Assembly: GCF_002933775.1 (NCBI RefSeq)
Contig: NZ_BEWV01000216.1
Span: 1-64,000, forward strand
Source of the DNA: Prevotella sp. MGM1
GTDB taxonomy: Bacteria > Bacteroidota > Bacteroidia > Bacteroidales > Bacteroidaceae
DNA length: 64,000 nucleotides
Direction of reading: 5' to 3'
The position numbers and the translations under genes were made by a program. The notes under the pieces are model-generated. The model searched no databases, was not told where the DNA came from, and saw only the letters and a program-made list of their open reading frames with translations. Below are positions 1 to 7,570 of this stretch, piece by piece; position 1 is the stretch's first letter, and each line of letters begins with the position of its first letter.

Positions 1-24
1 TATACTCTTGATACTCTCTCCCGC

Positions 25-48
25 CCACCGGAAAAATCCGCTGACCCA
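25..48 (-). repeat. possible terminal inverted repeat of a second IS
   Basis: Read on the minus strand, this 24-bp stretch begins TGGGTCAGC and contains TCCGGT. It matches about 17 of 24 positions of the left tip of the ISAon1-like element that starts at 112, but points the other way. It could be the end of a related element whose body lies left of the window. The rest of 1-111 shows no gene. Confidence 0.35.
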
Positions 49-168
49 TTATTTCCGACCGATACACTTACCACTCATTTGTCGCTATAACATATATATA
101 TTCAAGAAATGCTGGGTCAGCAGCAAAATCCGGTTGAAGTGTTAAAAATTTCCGAGAGTAAAAAAATA

Positions 169-1068
169 TTAGGCACACAGTTTGGACAGTCGGAAAAGGA
201 AGAATGGAATGTCCGTCACTCCCCAGAACTGGCTTCTGAATGCTTTGACTTTGGCATTGAACGATTCTGCTCCTGCATTTGTGGACCGGTTTATGAAGTA
301 GTTCAGGATAGTATCATAGTGATTGCGGAAAGTCTCGGTGACTGTGCGGAACTGTCCTCCGTCCATTTCATCCACTTTGTTATACCACCGGGCAAGATTT
401 AGCCGTGCTACATCCTTATCTACTTTCTGATTGAAAATGTCTGTCAGATCCATAGCAAGATCGTAGGCTTTTTCCAGCTCCGGGTAGAACTCAAAGATGA
501 TGTCGGCTCTCCACCGCTGTGAGTGTGTCCACTTCGAGGCGTGTTTGGTGAGGATGTATTTTGCTCTGGCAAGCAGTTGCTTGCCAGTGTCACCGTTGGC
601 GTAGCGAAACGGGACATAAGCCACGCCTTCCTTACGACAGCGTGCCATTTCATCGTTTTCAATGTCGCGGGCCGTCCATCGCAGGGAAATGCGCAGTTCG
701 TCGATGGCGTCATAATAGAGTTTATGGACATGGAAGCGGTCGTTGGTGACAGTTGCCTTGGGGAATGACCTCCGGGCTATGAGCATCAGGGATGATGACA
801 GATCCAGTGTAATCTCTCTGACGGTATTGCGCTTTACAAGCGGTATCTTTTCAAGAACGGCCATGACGGCCTCGGCCTTTGTGCCGCATATGGCGGCAAC
901 CAGTGCTCCCTTGCCGCCATGAGCGTCGCGGTTGGTAACGAAAGTATAAAGCTCGCCGCAACTTAGAGATGACTCATCAATGGCGAGATTAGGACCGATA
1001 TTCTGAGGATACAGAATATATTCCCCTGCATGGTCAAGCTGCTTACAGCTTCGGTAGTCACTGAACAT
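169..1068 (-). CDS. ISAon1-like transposase, DDE domain (orfB)
   Basis: Catalytic half of the transposase, 299 aa from the first ATG. It contains the acidic stretches expected of an ISL3-type DDE fold: LAIDESSLS near residue 30, ITLDLSSS near 88, NDRFHVHKL near 109, and a C-terminal TNAGAESFNAKVKAFRSQFW segment, where the Glu of the triad probably lies. The reading frame stays open upstream of the ATG to about 1161, and that stretch encodes a helix-turn-helix-like segment (GAHYGVNGANLSRQY). So the functional protein probably starts earlier or is made by a frame change from the upstream ORF. OrfB is in the +1 frame relative to that ORF. No internal damage is seen. Confidence 0.8.
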   Translation of the reverse strand: MFSDYRSCKQLDHAGEYILYPQNIGPNLAIDESSLSCGELYTFVTNRDAHGGKGALVAAICGTKAEAVMAVLEKIPLVKRNTVREITLDLSSSLMLIARRSFPKATVTNDRFHVHKLYYDAIDELRISLRWTARDIENDEMARCRKEGVAYVPFRYANGDTGKQLLARAKYILTKHASKWTHSQRWRADIIFEFYPELEKAYDLAMDLTDIFNQKVDKDVARLNLARWYNKVDEMDGGQFRTVTETFRNHYDTILNYFINRSTNAGAESFNAKVKAFRSQFWGVTDIPFFLFRLSKLCA

Positions 1069-1147
1069 TTCCTTGTATTGCCTTGACAGATTGGCCCCGT
1101 TTACACCATAGTGCGCCCCTATGGAACGGATGCTTTCGGGTGTTGAC

Positions 1148-1495
1148 TCAATCCGCTTCTTTTAAAAAAGCTACGAACTCAGGGGGCAGGCGTGAGCCTT
1201 CTTCCGTCATGTCGTAGTCGTAGGTGAATATGCTTCCAGCCTCTGTATCTCGCCATTTCCTGCGCCTCACATGCAGGAAAACCGCTTTGCCGCGTATGGG
1301 GAAATCCTGTATTTTACGCTCGTCTGTAAATCCATATTCGCGGACTGTCCCTTTCTTGTAATCCTCGAGTGACATATAACCGCGCTCATCAAGCCTGTAG
1401 TCCAGTTGATTGTCGCTTTCCTTATAATCAAAAAACTCAAAATTCTCTGTTATAAATTCCGGAAATATTGTCCGTAATACTTGCCATTGTTTCAT
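1148..1495 (-). CDS. ISAon1-family transposase N-terminal region protein (orfA)
   Basis: A 115-aa protein matching the small first ORF typical of ISAon1-type elements: acidic N-terminus, LDERGYMSLEDYKKGTVREY in the middle, then FPIRGKAVFLHVRRRKWRD. It lies directly upstream of the DDE ORF, in a different frame, with a 12-14 nt overlap of open frames around 1148-1161. In this family it is thought to supply the DNA-binding N-terminus. The end of the ORF contains the run TTTTTTAAAAG. A simple -1 slip there would hit a TAG stop, so any fusion must be +1 (or -2), or orfB must be started separately. Confidence 0.75.
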   Translation of the reverse strand: MKQWQVLRTIFPEFITENFEFFDYKESDNQLDYRLDERGYMSLEDYKKGTVREYGFTDERKIQDFPIRGKAVFLHVRRRKWRDTEAGSIFTYDYDMTEEGSRLPPEFVAFLKEAD

Positions 1496-1748
1496 TCGGC
1501 AAAGTTCTCCCTTTTTCTCCTTTTTAACAACCGCTTTTTTACATTGACCCAGTATTTAATCCATCGGAACGGCTGACCACAAAAGAAAGAAAAGCACGCA
1601 CAACCCAACTTACAATTTAAAAAACAAACAAGGCACACCGATTACACATTGCAACAAAACAAGACTGATACCAATAATTATATAACAATACATCGGATTT
1701 AAACAACAATATGCCGGACAACAGGCATCTTTTCATGTCATAATGTTG

Positions 1749-1756
1749 TAATTTTG
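1749..1756 (+). promoter_or_regulatory. putative -7 element upstream of amt
   Basis: TAATTTTG fits the Bacteroidota -7 consensus TAnnTTTG, 85 bp before the amt start. The expected -33 TTTG is only weakly matched (TTTTC near 1730). The remainder of 1553-1840 shows nothing else. Confidence 0.4.
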
Positions 1757-1840
1757 CACCATAATTCCCGCATGATGCCGTTATAAACCGGCGGCAATAA
1801 TGCGGAAAGGGGCTGCGATGACAATACAAACATATATATA

Positions 1841-3211
1841 ATGGTTATGAAAAAAAGATGGATTATATTGATGACGGCCATGGCACTTACCGCCGTCACC
1901 GGCCTGTTTACAGACGAGCCTTCGTTTGAGTGCGACTTTTCCGTTATAAGTGCCGCCGATGTGGCATGGCTCATCACAGCCACCATTTTCGTCCTTATGA
2001 TGACTCCCGGCCTGTCATTCTTTTACGGCGGAATGGTCGGCGCCAAGAATGTGATATCGACAATGCTCCAAAGTTTCATCGCCATGGGAGTCATATCGGT
2101 AATGTGGGTAGTGTTCGGTTTCAGCCTGTGCTTCGGCGATGACATAGGCGGCGTGATAGGAAATCCGCTGACATTCTTCATGCTCGACGGCGTAGGCGCC
2201 TCGGTATATACCACCGATACCGGCAAGACACTCGGAGGAGCAACCATCCCGCTGGCTCTCTTTGCCCTGTTCCAGATGAAGTTTGCCATTATCACCCCCT
2301 CGCTAATCACAGGCTCTTTTGCCGAGCGCGTGAGGTTCTCGGCCTACATGTTTTTCATGATGTTCTTTTTCGTGGCCATATACTGTCCGCTGGCCCACAT
2401 GACATGGCATCCCGACGGACTGTTCATGCGCTGGGGCGTGGTCGATTTTGCAGGAGGAATAGTGGTACATGCCTCTTCCGGCGTGGCGGCTTTGGCAGGT
2501 GCCATATTCCTCGGACGCCGCCGCACGTCCACACGCCGCTCCACCCCGGCCAACATACCGTTTGTTCTTCTCGGCGCCGCCATGCTGTGGCTCGGGTGGT
2601 TCGGATTTAACGCCGGCTCGTCTCTCATGGCCGACGGCACCGCAATAAAGGCCTTTCTCAACACCAATACCGCATCGGCCACAGCCATGATGACGTGGAT
2701 TTTCTTCGATTGCCTCCGCGGTCGCAAGCCATCGGCCATGGGGGCTGCCGTGGGATGCGTGGTAGGCCTGGTGGCCATAACGCCGTCGGCAGGTTATGTC
2801 AGCGTTGGACAGAGCATCTTCATATCGTTCGTGACCACCATAATATGCAACATCGCCGTATATTGGCGCAGCCATACACGCATAGACGACGCGCTCGACG
2901 TATTCCCCACACACGGCACCGGAGGCATTGTAGGCACCGTGCTTACAGGTATTTTCATCCGTGAGGGATTGGTATCCGGCTCATGGGAGGGAGTGGTAAT
3001 ATTCCTTTACCATCTGCTGGCCGTGGTGACGGTTGCCGCATATACGTTTACGATGAGCTATCTCGGATACCGGTTCATAGACAGCATGATTCCGATGCGG
3101 GTGTCGGCTGGCAGCGAACTTATAGGACTCGACATGAGCCAGCACGACGAACATTACGGCTTTGCCCGCTCCGGCGAGCGAGAGATAGCCGAATACAGCC
3201 GTGAGGAATAA
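1841..3211 (+). CDS. amt: ammonium transporter, Amt family
   Basis: Inner-membrane ammonium channel/transporter, 456 aa, the usual length. A hydrophobic N-terminal segment is followed by about eleven membrane segments. The family signature DFAGGIVVHASSGVAALAGA is present, and the pore twin histidines are visible: H210 in VHASSG and H358 in FPTHGTGG. The early PGLSFFYGGMVGAKN motif is also typical. The start used is ATG 1841; a second ATG two codons later is equally possible. No glnK/glnB gene follows, although amt is usually paired with one; the gene is monocistronic, with a hairpin downstream. Together with gdhA 4 kb away it suggests ammonium assimilation by the Amt-GDH route. Function is secure from motifs. 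Confidence 0.95.
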   Translation: MVMKKRWIILMTAMALTAVTGLFTDEPSFECDFSVISAADVAWLITATIFVLMMTPGLSFFYGGMVGAKNVISTMLQSFIAMGVISVMWVVFGFSLCFGDDIGGVIGNPLTFFMLDGVGASVYTTDTGKTLGGATIPLALFALFQMKFAIITPSLITGSFAERVRFSAYMFFMMFFFVAIYCPLAHMTWHPDGLFMRWGVVDFAGGIVVHASSGVAALAGAIFLGRRRTSTRRSTPANIPFVLLGAAMLWLGWFGFNAGSSLMADGTAIKAFLNTNTASATAMMTWIFFDCLRGRKPSAMGAAVGCVVGLVAITPSAGYVSVGQSIFISFVTTIICNIAVYWRSHTRIDDALDVFPTHGTGGIVGTVLTGIFIREGLVSGSWEGVVIFLYHLLAVVTVAAYTFTMSYLGYRFIDSMIPMRVSAGSELIGLDMSQHDEHYGFARSGEREIAEYSREE

Positions 3212-3272
3212 ACCGGCGCGCCGGAAAATGCGCAAAAGCCATGCCCGGCACCAAGATTAATGATTACGAACC

Positions 3273-3306
3273 GCGCCCCAAAAGTTTTCCAAAACCTTTG
3301 GGGCGC
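3273..3306 (+). terminator. strong hairpin downstream of amt
   Basis: Arms GCGCCCCAAA and TTTGGGGCGC pair perfectly and extend inward through TTTT/AAAA with one mismatch. There is no clean T-run behind it, so it may be a terminator or an mRNA-end-protecting stem. The rest of 3212-3560 contains no gene I can support. Confidence 0.55.
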
Positions 3307-3561
3307 AGTTATTTCCGGACTCCAATCCATACCGTCGCGGGCTTCTCTCTTTTTCCATCCAACTGCCGCCACACAAAACACGGTTGGAGCCATACCGCCG
3401 AGCCACCTTATCTTCAATAAACCAAATCCATGGCTTTGCTTTCTCCGTCAGTTGAAGCCCTGTCGACAACACACATTGATATTTGCAAATCCATAATGCG
3501 ACATATCCGCTTTAAAGTCAATTTATGCTTTCTTTTCCGTTTCTTTTTCAATTTAATATCG

Positions 3562-3569
3562 TAACTTTG
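3562..3569 (+). promoter_or_regulatory. putative -7 element of the original metY promoter
   Basis: TAACTTTG matches TAnnTTTG and lies 63 bp before a copy of the metY start codon (3632). The sequence between fic and the intact metY gene has no equally good match, so this promoter probably drives the whole stub-fic-metY unit. Confidence 0.55.
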
Positions 3570-3576
3570 CGGACGA

Positions 3577-3696
3577 CAAACAAAACAGTTTGAAAGCAAA
3601 AATAGTAAAAGACGAGTAATACATAATTATAATGGCAAACAAACTAAGAACCGAATCACTCTGCATACGCGGAGGATGGAAACCGAAAAACGGGGA
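3577..3696 (+). repeat. 5' copy of direct repeat (metY leader and first codons)
   Basis: About 120 bp duplicated at roughly 4890-5011. The coding part (3632-3696) matches 63 of 65 bp; both differences are synonymous. Just upstream, 19 bp (CGAGTAATACATAATTATA) are identical, and further upstream the copies diverge but stay alignable back to TTTGAAA. The repeats flank the fic gene. Confidence 0.9.
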
Positions 3697-3757
3697 AGTT
3701 CTTAGATTACAACCGGCGAATAAAACACGTTCAAAGGTGCCCACAGGACACCTTTAA
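3632..3757 (+). pseudogene. metY: truncated metY 5' fragment (41-codon ORF)
   Basis: Starts with the same ATG and the same first 21 residues as MetY (MANKLRTESLCIRGGWKPKN), then runs into unrelated sequence after the GE codons and stops at 3755-3757, 22 bp before fic. It retains the leader and promoter region of metY. It may be translated as a 41-aa peptide, possibly coupling translation into fic, but it cannot be an enzyme. It is best read as a remnant created when fic was inserted. Confidence 0.8.
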
Positions 3758-3779
3758 ACATAAAAAAGCGAAAAGCGGC

Positions 3780-4847
3780 ATGGAAAATTTATACAAGCTG
3801 TACGACAAATGGATGAGCATCCGGCCACTCAGTGAGCGAAAGCAATATCTGCTAAGCCAACGGTTTACCGTGGAATATAACTTCAACAGCAACCATATAG
3901 AAGGCAACACGCTTACATACGGGCAGACAGAGTTGCTGCTGCTATTCGGAAAGGTTAGCGGCGAAGGCGACTTAAAAGACTTCATTGATATGAAAGCGAG
4001 CCAAGTGGGATTGAAAATGACGACAGAGGAAGCCGAAGAAAAACGTTTTCCGCTGACACAGAACTTCATACGACAGTTGCACAAAACACTGCTCAGGGAG
4101 GACTATACGGTATATCGACAGTTGCCGGACGGCAGGCAAACAAGCTACACGATACATGCGGGGACATACAAGACACGTCCGAACAGCGTAATCACACGGT
4201 ACGGCGACAAGTTCGACTACGCCACACCGGAAGAGACGCCCGCCCTGATGACCGACCTCATAGACTGGTACAACGAAGCCGAGACCGCAGGTGATTTATC
4301 ACCCGTAGAACTCGCCGCACTGTTTCACTACCGATATATCCGCATTCATCCGTTTGAAGACGGTAACGGACGTATTGCCAGACTGTTGGTAAACTACATT
4401 CTTTCTCGGCACGGATGGCCTATGATTGTGGTCCGCAACCGTAACAAGAACGAATATATAGAAGCCCTACACAAATCCGATGTCGAAACAGGACCTACCC
4501 CGTCGGCAGGCGCACACGCCACACTGGAACAAATACGCCACTTCATGAAGTATTTCAAGGCACTTGTTGCCCAAGAAATGCAATACAACATTAATTTCGC
4601 ATCTGAACAATCACCAAATGTATGGTGGTATGACGGCCAACGCATAGTATTCAGGAGCAAAACGACCGCTATTTTGCTCAAAGCCATGCAGCAACGGCCT
4701 GACATCACGATAGACACCCTCAGTAAAGAAGCGGGAATAGTGCCCACTGCCGTGAAAAAGCAACTGCGCCAAATGACAAATAAAGGTTACATCCAAAGGC
4801 AAGGAGAAGACGGGGACTGGTATGTGTTTGCCACCTCTTCTATTTAA
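3780..4847 (+). CDS. Fic domain protein (class II, autoinhibited)
   Basis: Putative protein AMP transferase, 355 aa, cytoplasmic. The Fic active-site motif HPFEDGNGRIAR is complete at residues 190-201, with the catalytic His190. The N-terminal region carries the inhibitory motif SNHIEGN (residues 37-43), which fits [S/T]xxxE[G/N] and marks a class II Fic protein whose own helix blocks ATP binding. The C-terminal 90 residues look like a winged helix, suggesting DNA binding. Known family chemistry is transfer of AMP to a hydroxyl side chain, or its removal; the target is unknown. No antitoxin gene is adjacent, consistent with built-in inhibition. The gene sits between two copies of the metY 5' end, a clear sign of recent insertion. 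Confidence 0.9.
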   Translation: MENLYKLYDKWMSIRPLSERKQYLLSQRFTVEYNFNSNHIEGNTLTYGQTELLLLFGKVSGEGDLKDFIDMKASQVGLKMTTEEAEEKRFPLTQNFIRQLHKTLLREDYTVYRQLPDGRQTSYTIHAGTYKTRPNSVITRYGDKFDYATPEETPALMTDLIDWYNEAETAGDLSPVELAALFHYRYIRIHPFEDGNGRIARLLVNYILSRHGWPMIVVRNRNKNEYIEALHKSDVETGPTPSAGAHATLEQIRHFMKYFKALVAQEMQYNINFASEQSPNVWWYDGQRIVFRSKTTAILLKAMQQRPDITIDTLSKEAGIVPTAVKKQLRQMTNKGYIQRQGEDGDWYVFATSSI

Positions 4848-4889
4848 TATCCTATATAATAAAGATGTAAGGCAACAACTGTTGAGAGG

Positions 4890-5011
4890 CAAACGAGACT
4901 ATTTGAAAAATAAAAAAGGTAGAAAACGAGTAATACATAATTATATATGGCAAACAAACTAAGAACCGAATCGCTCTGCATACGCGGAGGATGGAAACCG
5001 AAAAATGGGGA
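4890..5011 (+). repeat. 3' copy of direct repeat (metY leader and first codons)
   Basis: Second copy of the repeat at 3577-3696; it continues into the intact metY gene. Upstream of the ATG it has lost the TAACTTTG promoter motif of the 5' copy. Homologous recombination between the copies would remove fic and restore a single metY. Confidence 0.88.
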
Positions 5012-6233
5012 GCCGGTGGAGCTGCCCATAGTGCAAAGCACCACATTCAAGTATGACAACAGCGAAGAGATGGCGATGCTCTTCGACCTGAAAAAAGAGG
5101 GATATTTCTACACACGGCTGCAAAACCCGACAAACGATGCCGTGGCAGCAAAGATTGCGGCTCTCGAAGGCGGAGTCGGGGCGATGCTGACATCGAGCGG
5201 ACAGGCGGCAAACTTCTACGCAGTGTTCAATATATGCGAGGCCGGCGACCACATTGTGGCATCGACCGAGATATACGGCGGAACATACAACCTGTTCGGA
5301 GTGACGATGAAGAAACTCGGAATAGACTGCACTTTCGTGAGCCAGGAAGCGAGCGAAGAGGATATTGAGGCTTCGTTCCGGCCGAACACGAAACTGCTTT
5401 TCGGGGAGACCATATCAAATCCGGGATGCAAAGTGCTCGACATTGAGAAATTCGCACGCATAGCCCACCGAAAAGGCGTGCCGCTCATGATAGACAACAC
5501 TTTCGCCACACCGATAAACTGCCGTCCGTTTGAATGGGGAGCCGACATCGTGACACACTCTACTACAAAATACATGGACGGGCACGCCACGCAAGTAGGC
5601 GGCTGCGTGGTAGACAGCGGCAATTTCCAATGGGATGATTACGCGGAAAAATATCCCGGACTGACCTCTCCCGACGAGTCTTATCACGGACTGACATATA
5701 CCAAAGCATTCGGGAAAATGGCGTATATGACCAAGCTTGTGGCCCAACTGATGCGCGACTTAGGCTCAATTCCCGCACCGCAGAACTCATTCCTGCTAAA
5801 CCTCGGTCTCGAAACGCTGCACCTGCGGGTGGAACGGCACTGCCAAAACGCACAGCGGGTGGCCGAATTTCTTGGCAACGATCCGCGCGTGGCATGGATA
5901 GACTACCCCGGACTGAAAGATGACAAATGCCACGACCTTGCCATAAAATACCTGCCGAAAGGCAGCTGCGGCGTAATGGCATTCGGCCTGAAAGGCAACC
6001 GCGATACGGCTATAAAGTTCATGGACTCACTTGAAATGGTGAACATAGCCACCCATGTGGCCGACTCGCGTACTTGTGTGCTGCACCCGGCAAGCCACAC
6101 CCACCGCCAACTGAGCGAAGAGCAACTGAAAGAAGCAGGCATTGCCCCTGACCTGATACGGCTGTCTGTGGGAATAGAGAATGTCGATGACATCCTCGAT
6201 GATATCAGGCAGGCTCTTGACAAAGCTCTCTGA
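4947..6233 (+). CDS. metY: O-acetylhomoserine sulfhydrylase (MetY type)
   Basis: PLP-dependent enzyme of the Cys/Met metabolism family, 428 aa. The length fits MetY (about 430) better than MetB/MetC (about 390). The PLP lysine is K208 in THSTTKYMDGH. The C-terminus has the typical SRTCVLHPASHTHRQLS and IRLSVGIENVDDI blocks. Known reaction: O-acetyl-L-homoserine plus sulfide gives homocysteine plus acetate, the direct sulfhydrylation route to methionine. It lies 99 bp behind fic and is probably co-transcribed with it from the promoter at 3562. The gene is intact. O-acetyl versus O-succinyl substrate cannot be proven from sequence alone. Confidence 0.92.
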   Translation: MANKLRTESLCIRGGWKPKNGEPVELPIVQSTTFKYDNSEEMAMLFDLKKEGYFYTRLQNPTNDAVAAKIAALEGGVGAMLTSSGQAANFYAVFNICEAGDHIVASTEIYGGTYNLFGVTMKKLGIDCTFVSQEASEEDIEASFRPNTKLLFGETISNPGCKVLDIEKFARIAHRKGVPLMIDNTFATPINCRPFEWGADIVTHSTTKYMDGHATQVGGCVVDSGNFQWDDYAEKYPGLTSPDESYHGLTYTKAFGKMAYMTKLVAQLMRDLGSIPAPQNSFLLNLGLETLHLRVERHCQNAQRVAEFLGNDPRVAWIDYPGLKDDKCHDLAIKYLPKGSCGVMAFGLKGNRDTAIKFMDSLEMVNIATHVADSRTCVLHPASHTHRQLSEEQLKEAGIAPDLIRLSVGIENVDDILDDIRQALDKAL

Positions 6234-6256
6234 GCTATCATGGTAACACAAAAAAA

Positions 6257-6281
6257 CTTACCGGACGGTTGTTCCGGTAAG
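6257..6281 (+). terminator. hairpin downstream of metY
   Basis: Perfect 9-bp stem CTTACCGGA / TCCGGTAAG with a 7-nt loop, 24 bp after the metY stop. Preceded by an A-run, so it also works for minus-strand read-through. Confidence 0.6.
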
Positions 6282-6296
6282 CAGACAAAAAACATA

Positions 6297-6332
6297 GTAA
6301 AAGAGGCGGAGCCGACGCTCCGCCTCTTTTAC
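6297..6332. terminator. bidirectional terminator between metY and the YitT gene
   Basis: Perfect 15-bp stem (GTAAAAGAGGCGGAG with its complement) and a 6-nt loop, with A4/T4 at the stem base on both strands. It separates two converging genes and touches the stop codon of the minus-strand gene. Confidence 0.85.
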
Positions 6333-7231
6333 TACCTAATCTTGTCAAATCCCTCACCGAACACACCCTGGCAGAACGACTGCGAAACAAGAGCATAAGG
6401 GTCTATGGCCTTAATCCAGTTGAAAACATCCTGCGACTCATACTTTCGGGCAAGTACAATGAGCAGTTTCACATCGCTCTTGGAATACCAGCCCTTGCCT
6501 TCTATCATGGTAACACCGCGACGGACTTTCGTGTTTATCGTGTCGGCTATCTTCTCGTATTCTTTCGATATTATTATAAACTGCACCGTCTGGCGGGAAC
6601 CGTTGATAACATAATCACACACGAAACTGGCCACCAGGGTGAAAGCCACACCGTATACAATTGTCTCAACACTGTGGAACAGGACATAGGAAGAGCAAAT
6701 GATACTTATATCTATGAACTGCATGGCACGTCCGAAACTCATACGGAAATACTTGTTAAGCAACGCTATGATAATATCCGTGCCACCGGTAGAACCGTTA
6801 TGAGAGAACACCAGGCCAAGGCCGGCACCGCTCATGGCACCGCCGATAAGGACATGCATGAACTTATCCTCACCCGCCGTTATTATGGGGTTGGCAGAAA
6901 AAAAAGGCTGCAAAACACCGATAATCACAGACATTATCGTGACACCTATTATGGTACGCACCGTAAACTGACGTGTCAACGCACGGAAAGCGATCAAAAG
7001 CATCGTCACATTGAGAACCCATATGGATATGGCAGGGGGGAAGCCGAAGGCATAGAACAGCAACGCCGAAATACCCGACACTCCTCCCATGACAACCTGC
7101 TCGGGAAGGATGAAAGCCGTATATCCCACGCCATAAAGCAATATACCAAAACTGATGAAAAAAAGGTCTTTCTGTGCCTGACGCACATTCTTTAATATAT
7201 GTTTGTCTGTTGTGCCACTCATGATAATCAC
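6332..7231 (-). CDS. YitT family membrane protein
   Basis: Inner-membrane protein of 299 aa. It has about five hydrophobic segments in the first 200 residues, with the family blocks LPEQVVMGGVSGISALL (about 43-59) and FSHNGSTGGTDIIIAL (about 142-157). A soluble C-terminal domain of the DUF2179 type follows (GVTMIEGKGWYSK, then VLARKYESQDVFNWIKAIDP). The molecular role of the family is unsettled; the C-terminal domain resembles small ligand-binding regulatory domains. It stands alone on the minus strand, converging with metY. Start at ATG 7231, or at the next ATG three codons in. The family call is firm; function is unknown. Confidence 0.88.
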   Translation of the reverse strand: MIIMSGTTDKHILKNVRQAQKDLFFISFGILLYGVGYTAFILPEQVVMGGVSGISALLFYAFGFPPAISIWVLNVTMLLIAFRALTRQFTVRTIIGVTIMSVIIGVLQPFFSANPIITAGEDKFMHVLIGGAMSGAGLGLVFSHNGSTGGTDIIIALLNKYFRMSFGRAMQFIDISIICSSYVLFHSVETIVYGVAFTLVASFVCDYVINGSRQTVQFIIISKEYEKIADTINTKVRRGVTMIEGKGWYSKSDVKLLIVLARKYESQDVFNWIKAIDPYALVSQSFCQGVFGEGFDKIR

Positions 7232-7339
7232 ATTTTATTATATTAGTAAAAACACCTTTATTATATTAATAACAAAATCCCTGCCTCTCAATGAAAACGC
7301 AAGTATGACAACCCGAAAAACAGTCCCGGATTGCCGTTG

Positions 7340-7347
7340 CAAAGATA
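7340..7347 (-). promoter_or_regulatory. putative -7 element of the YitT gene
   Basis: On the minus strand this reads TATCTTTG (TAnnTTTG). It is about 108 bp upstream of the start codon; no exact -33 TTTG partner is seen. Between it and the gene are two 12-bp copies of TTTATTATATTA 23 bp apart. Confidence 0.4.
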
Positions 7348-7480
7348 TATCAAATTATTGATAACAATCTATGTTTTTGCCATTTTTTACTATTTTACAA
7401 ACACGTAGGCGCAAAAGGGTAAAACGGGTATCAGCATTTAACAATTTGTAACCTTACGGATATTTTTTCTTTGCTTTACT

Positions 7481-7511
7481 TTTGCCGTATGAGAGATTTT
7501 CACTATTTTTG
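7481..7511 (+). promoter_or_regulatory. Bacteroidota-type promoter of gdhA
   Basis: TTTG (7481-7484), a 19-bp spacer, then TATTTTTG (7504-7511), an exact match to the -33/-7 consensus. The predicted start of transcription is near 7518, giving a leader of about 50 nt. Confidence 0.75.
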
Positions 7512-7570
7512 TAGTGTACAAATAACATAAATGACAAAGAGTTTTTCAAACCTTTAAAAAATACATTACT

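Larger units (their letters stand above)
112..1552 (-). mobile_element. ISAon1-like insertion sequence
   Basis: A 1.44-kb element with two minus-strand ORFs and imperfect terminal inverted repeats. The left tip begins CTGGGTCAGCAGCAAAATCC at 112. The right tip, read inward from 1552, begins CTGGGTCAATGTAAAAAAGC. Both continue into CGGTTG and then TTAAAAA. The transposase has the look of the ISL3-type DDE family, and the split N-terminal ORF is typical of the Bacteroidota ISAon1 group. I see no matching direct target duplication: the 8 bp on each side differ. The exact ends are therefore inferred from the repeats alone. Confidence 0.75.

Noticed and set aside
1157-1170. Canonical -1 slippery heptamer T TTA AAA in the IS orfA
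   Set aside because: The -1 frame meets a TAG stop soon after, while the transposase continues in the +1 frame, so classical -1 frameshifting cannot make the fusion.
104-1560. Target-site duplication flanking the IS
   Set aside because: The 8 bp outside the two ends (AAGAAATG and TATTTAAT) do not match.
2303-2914. 203-codon minus-strand ORF
   Set aside because: Antisense shadow of amt with His/Arg/Cys-rich, unfamily-like sequence.
3570-3631. SAM riboswitch before metY
   Set aside because: The leader is too short and AT-rich, with no recognisable aptamer stems.
7235-7269. Two copies of TTTATTATATTA 23 bp apart near the YitT gene start
   Set aside because: Low-complexity AT sequence; not distinguishable from chance.
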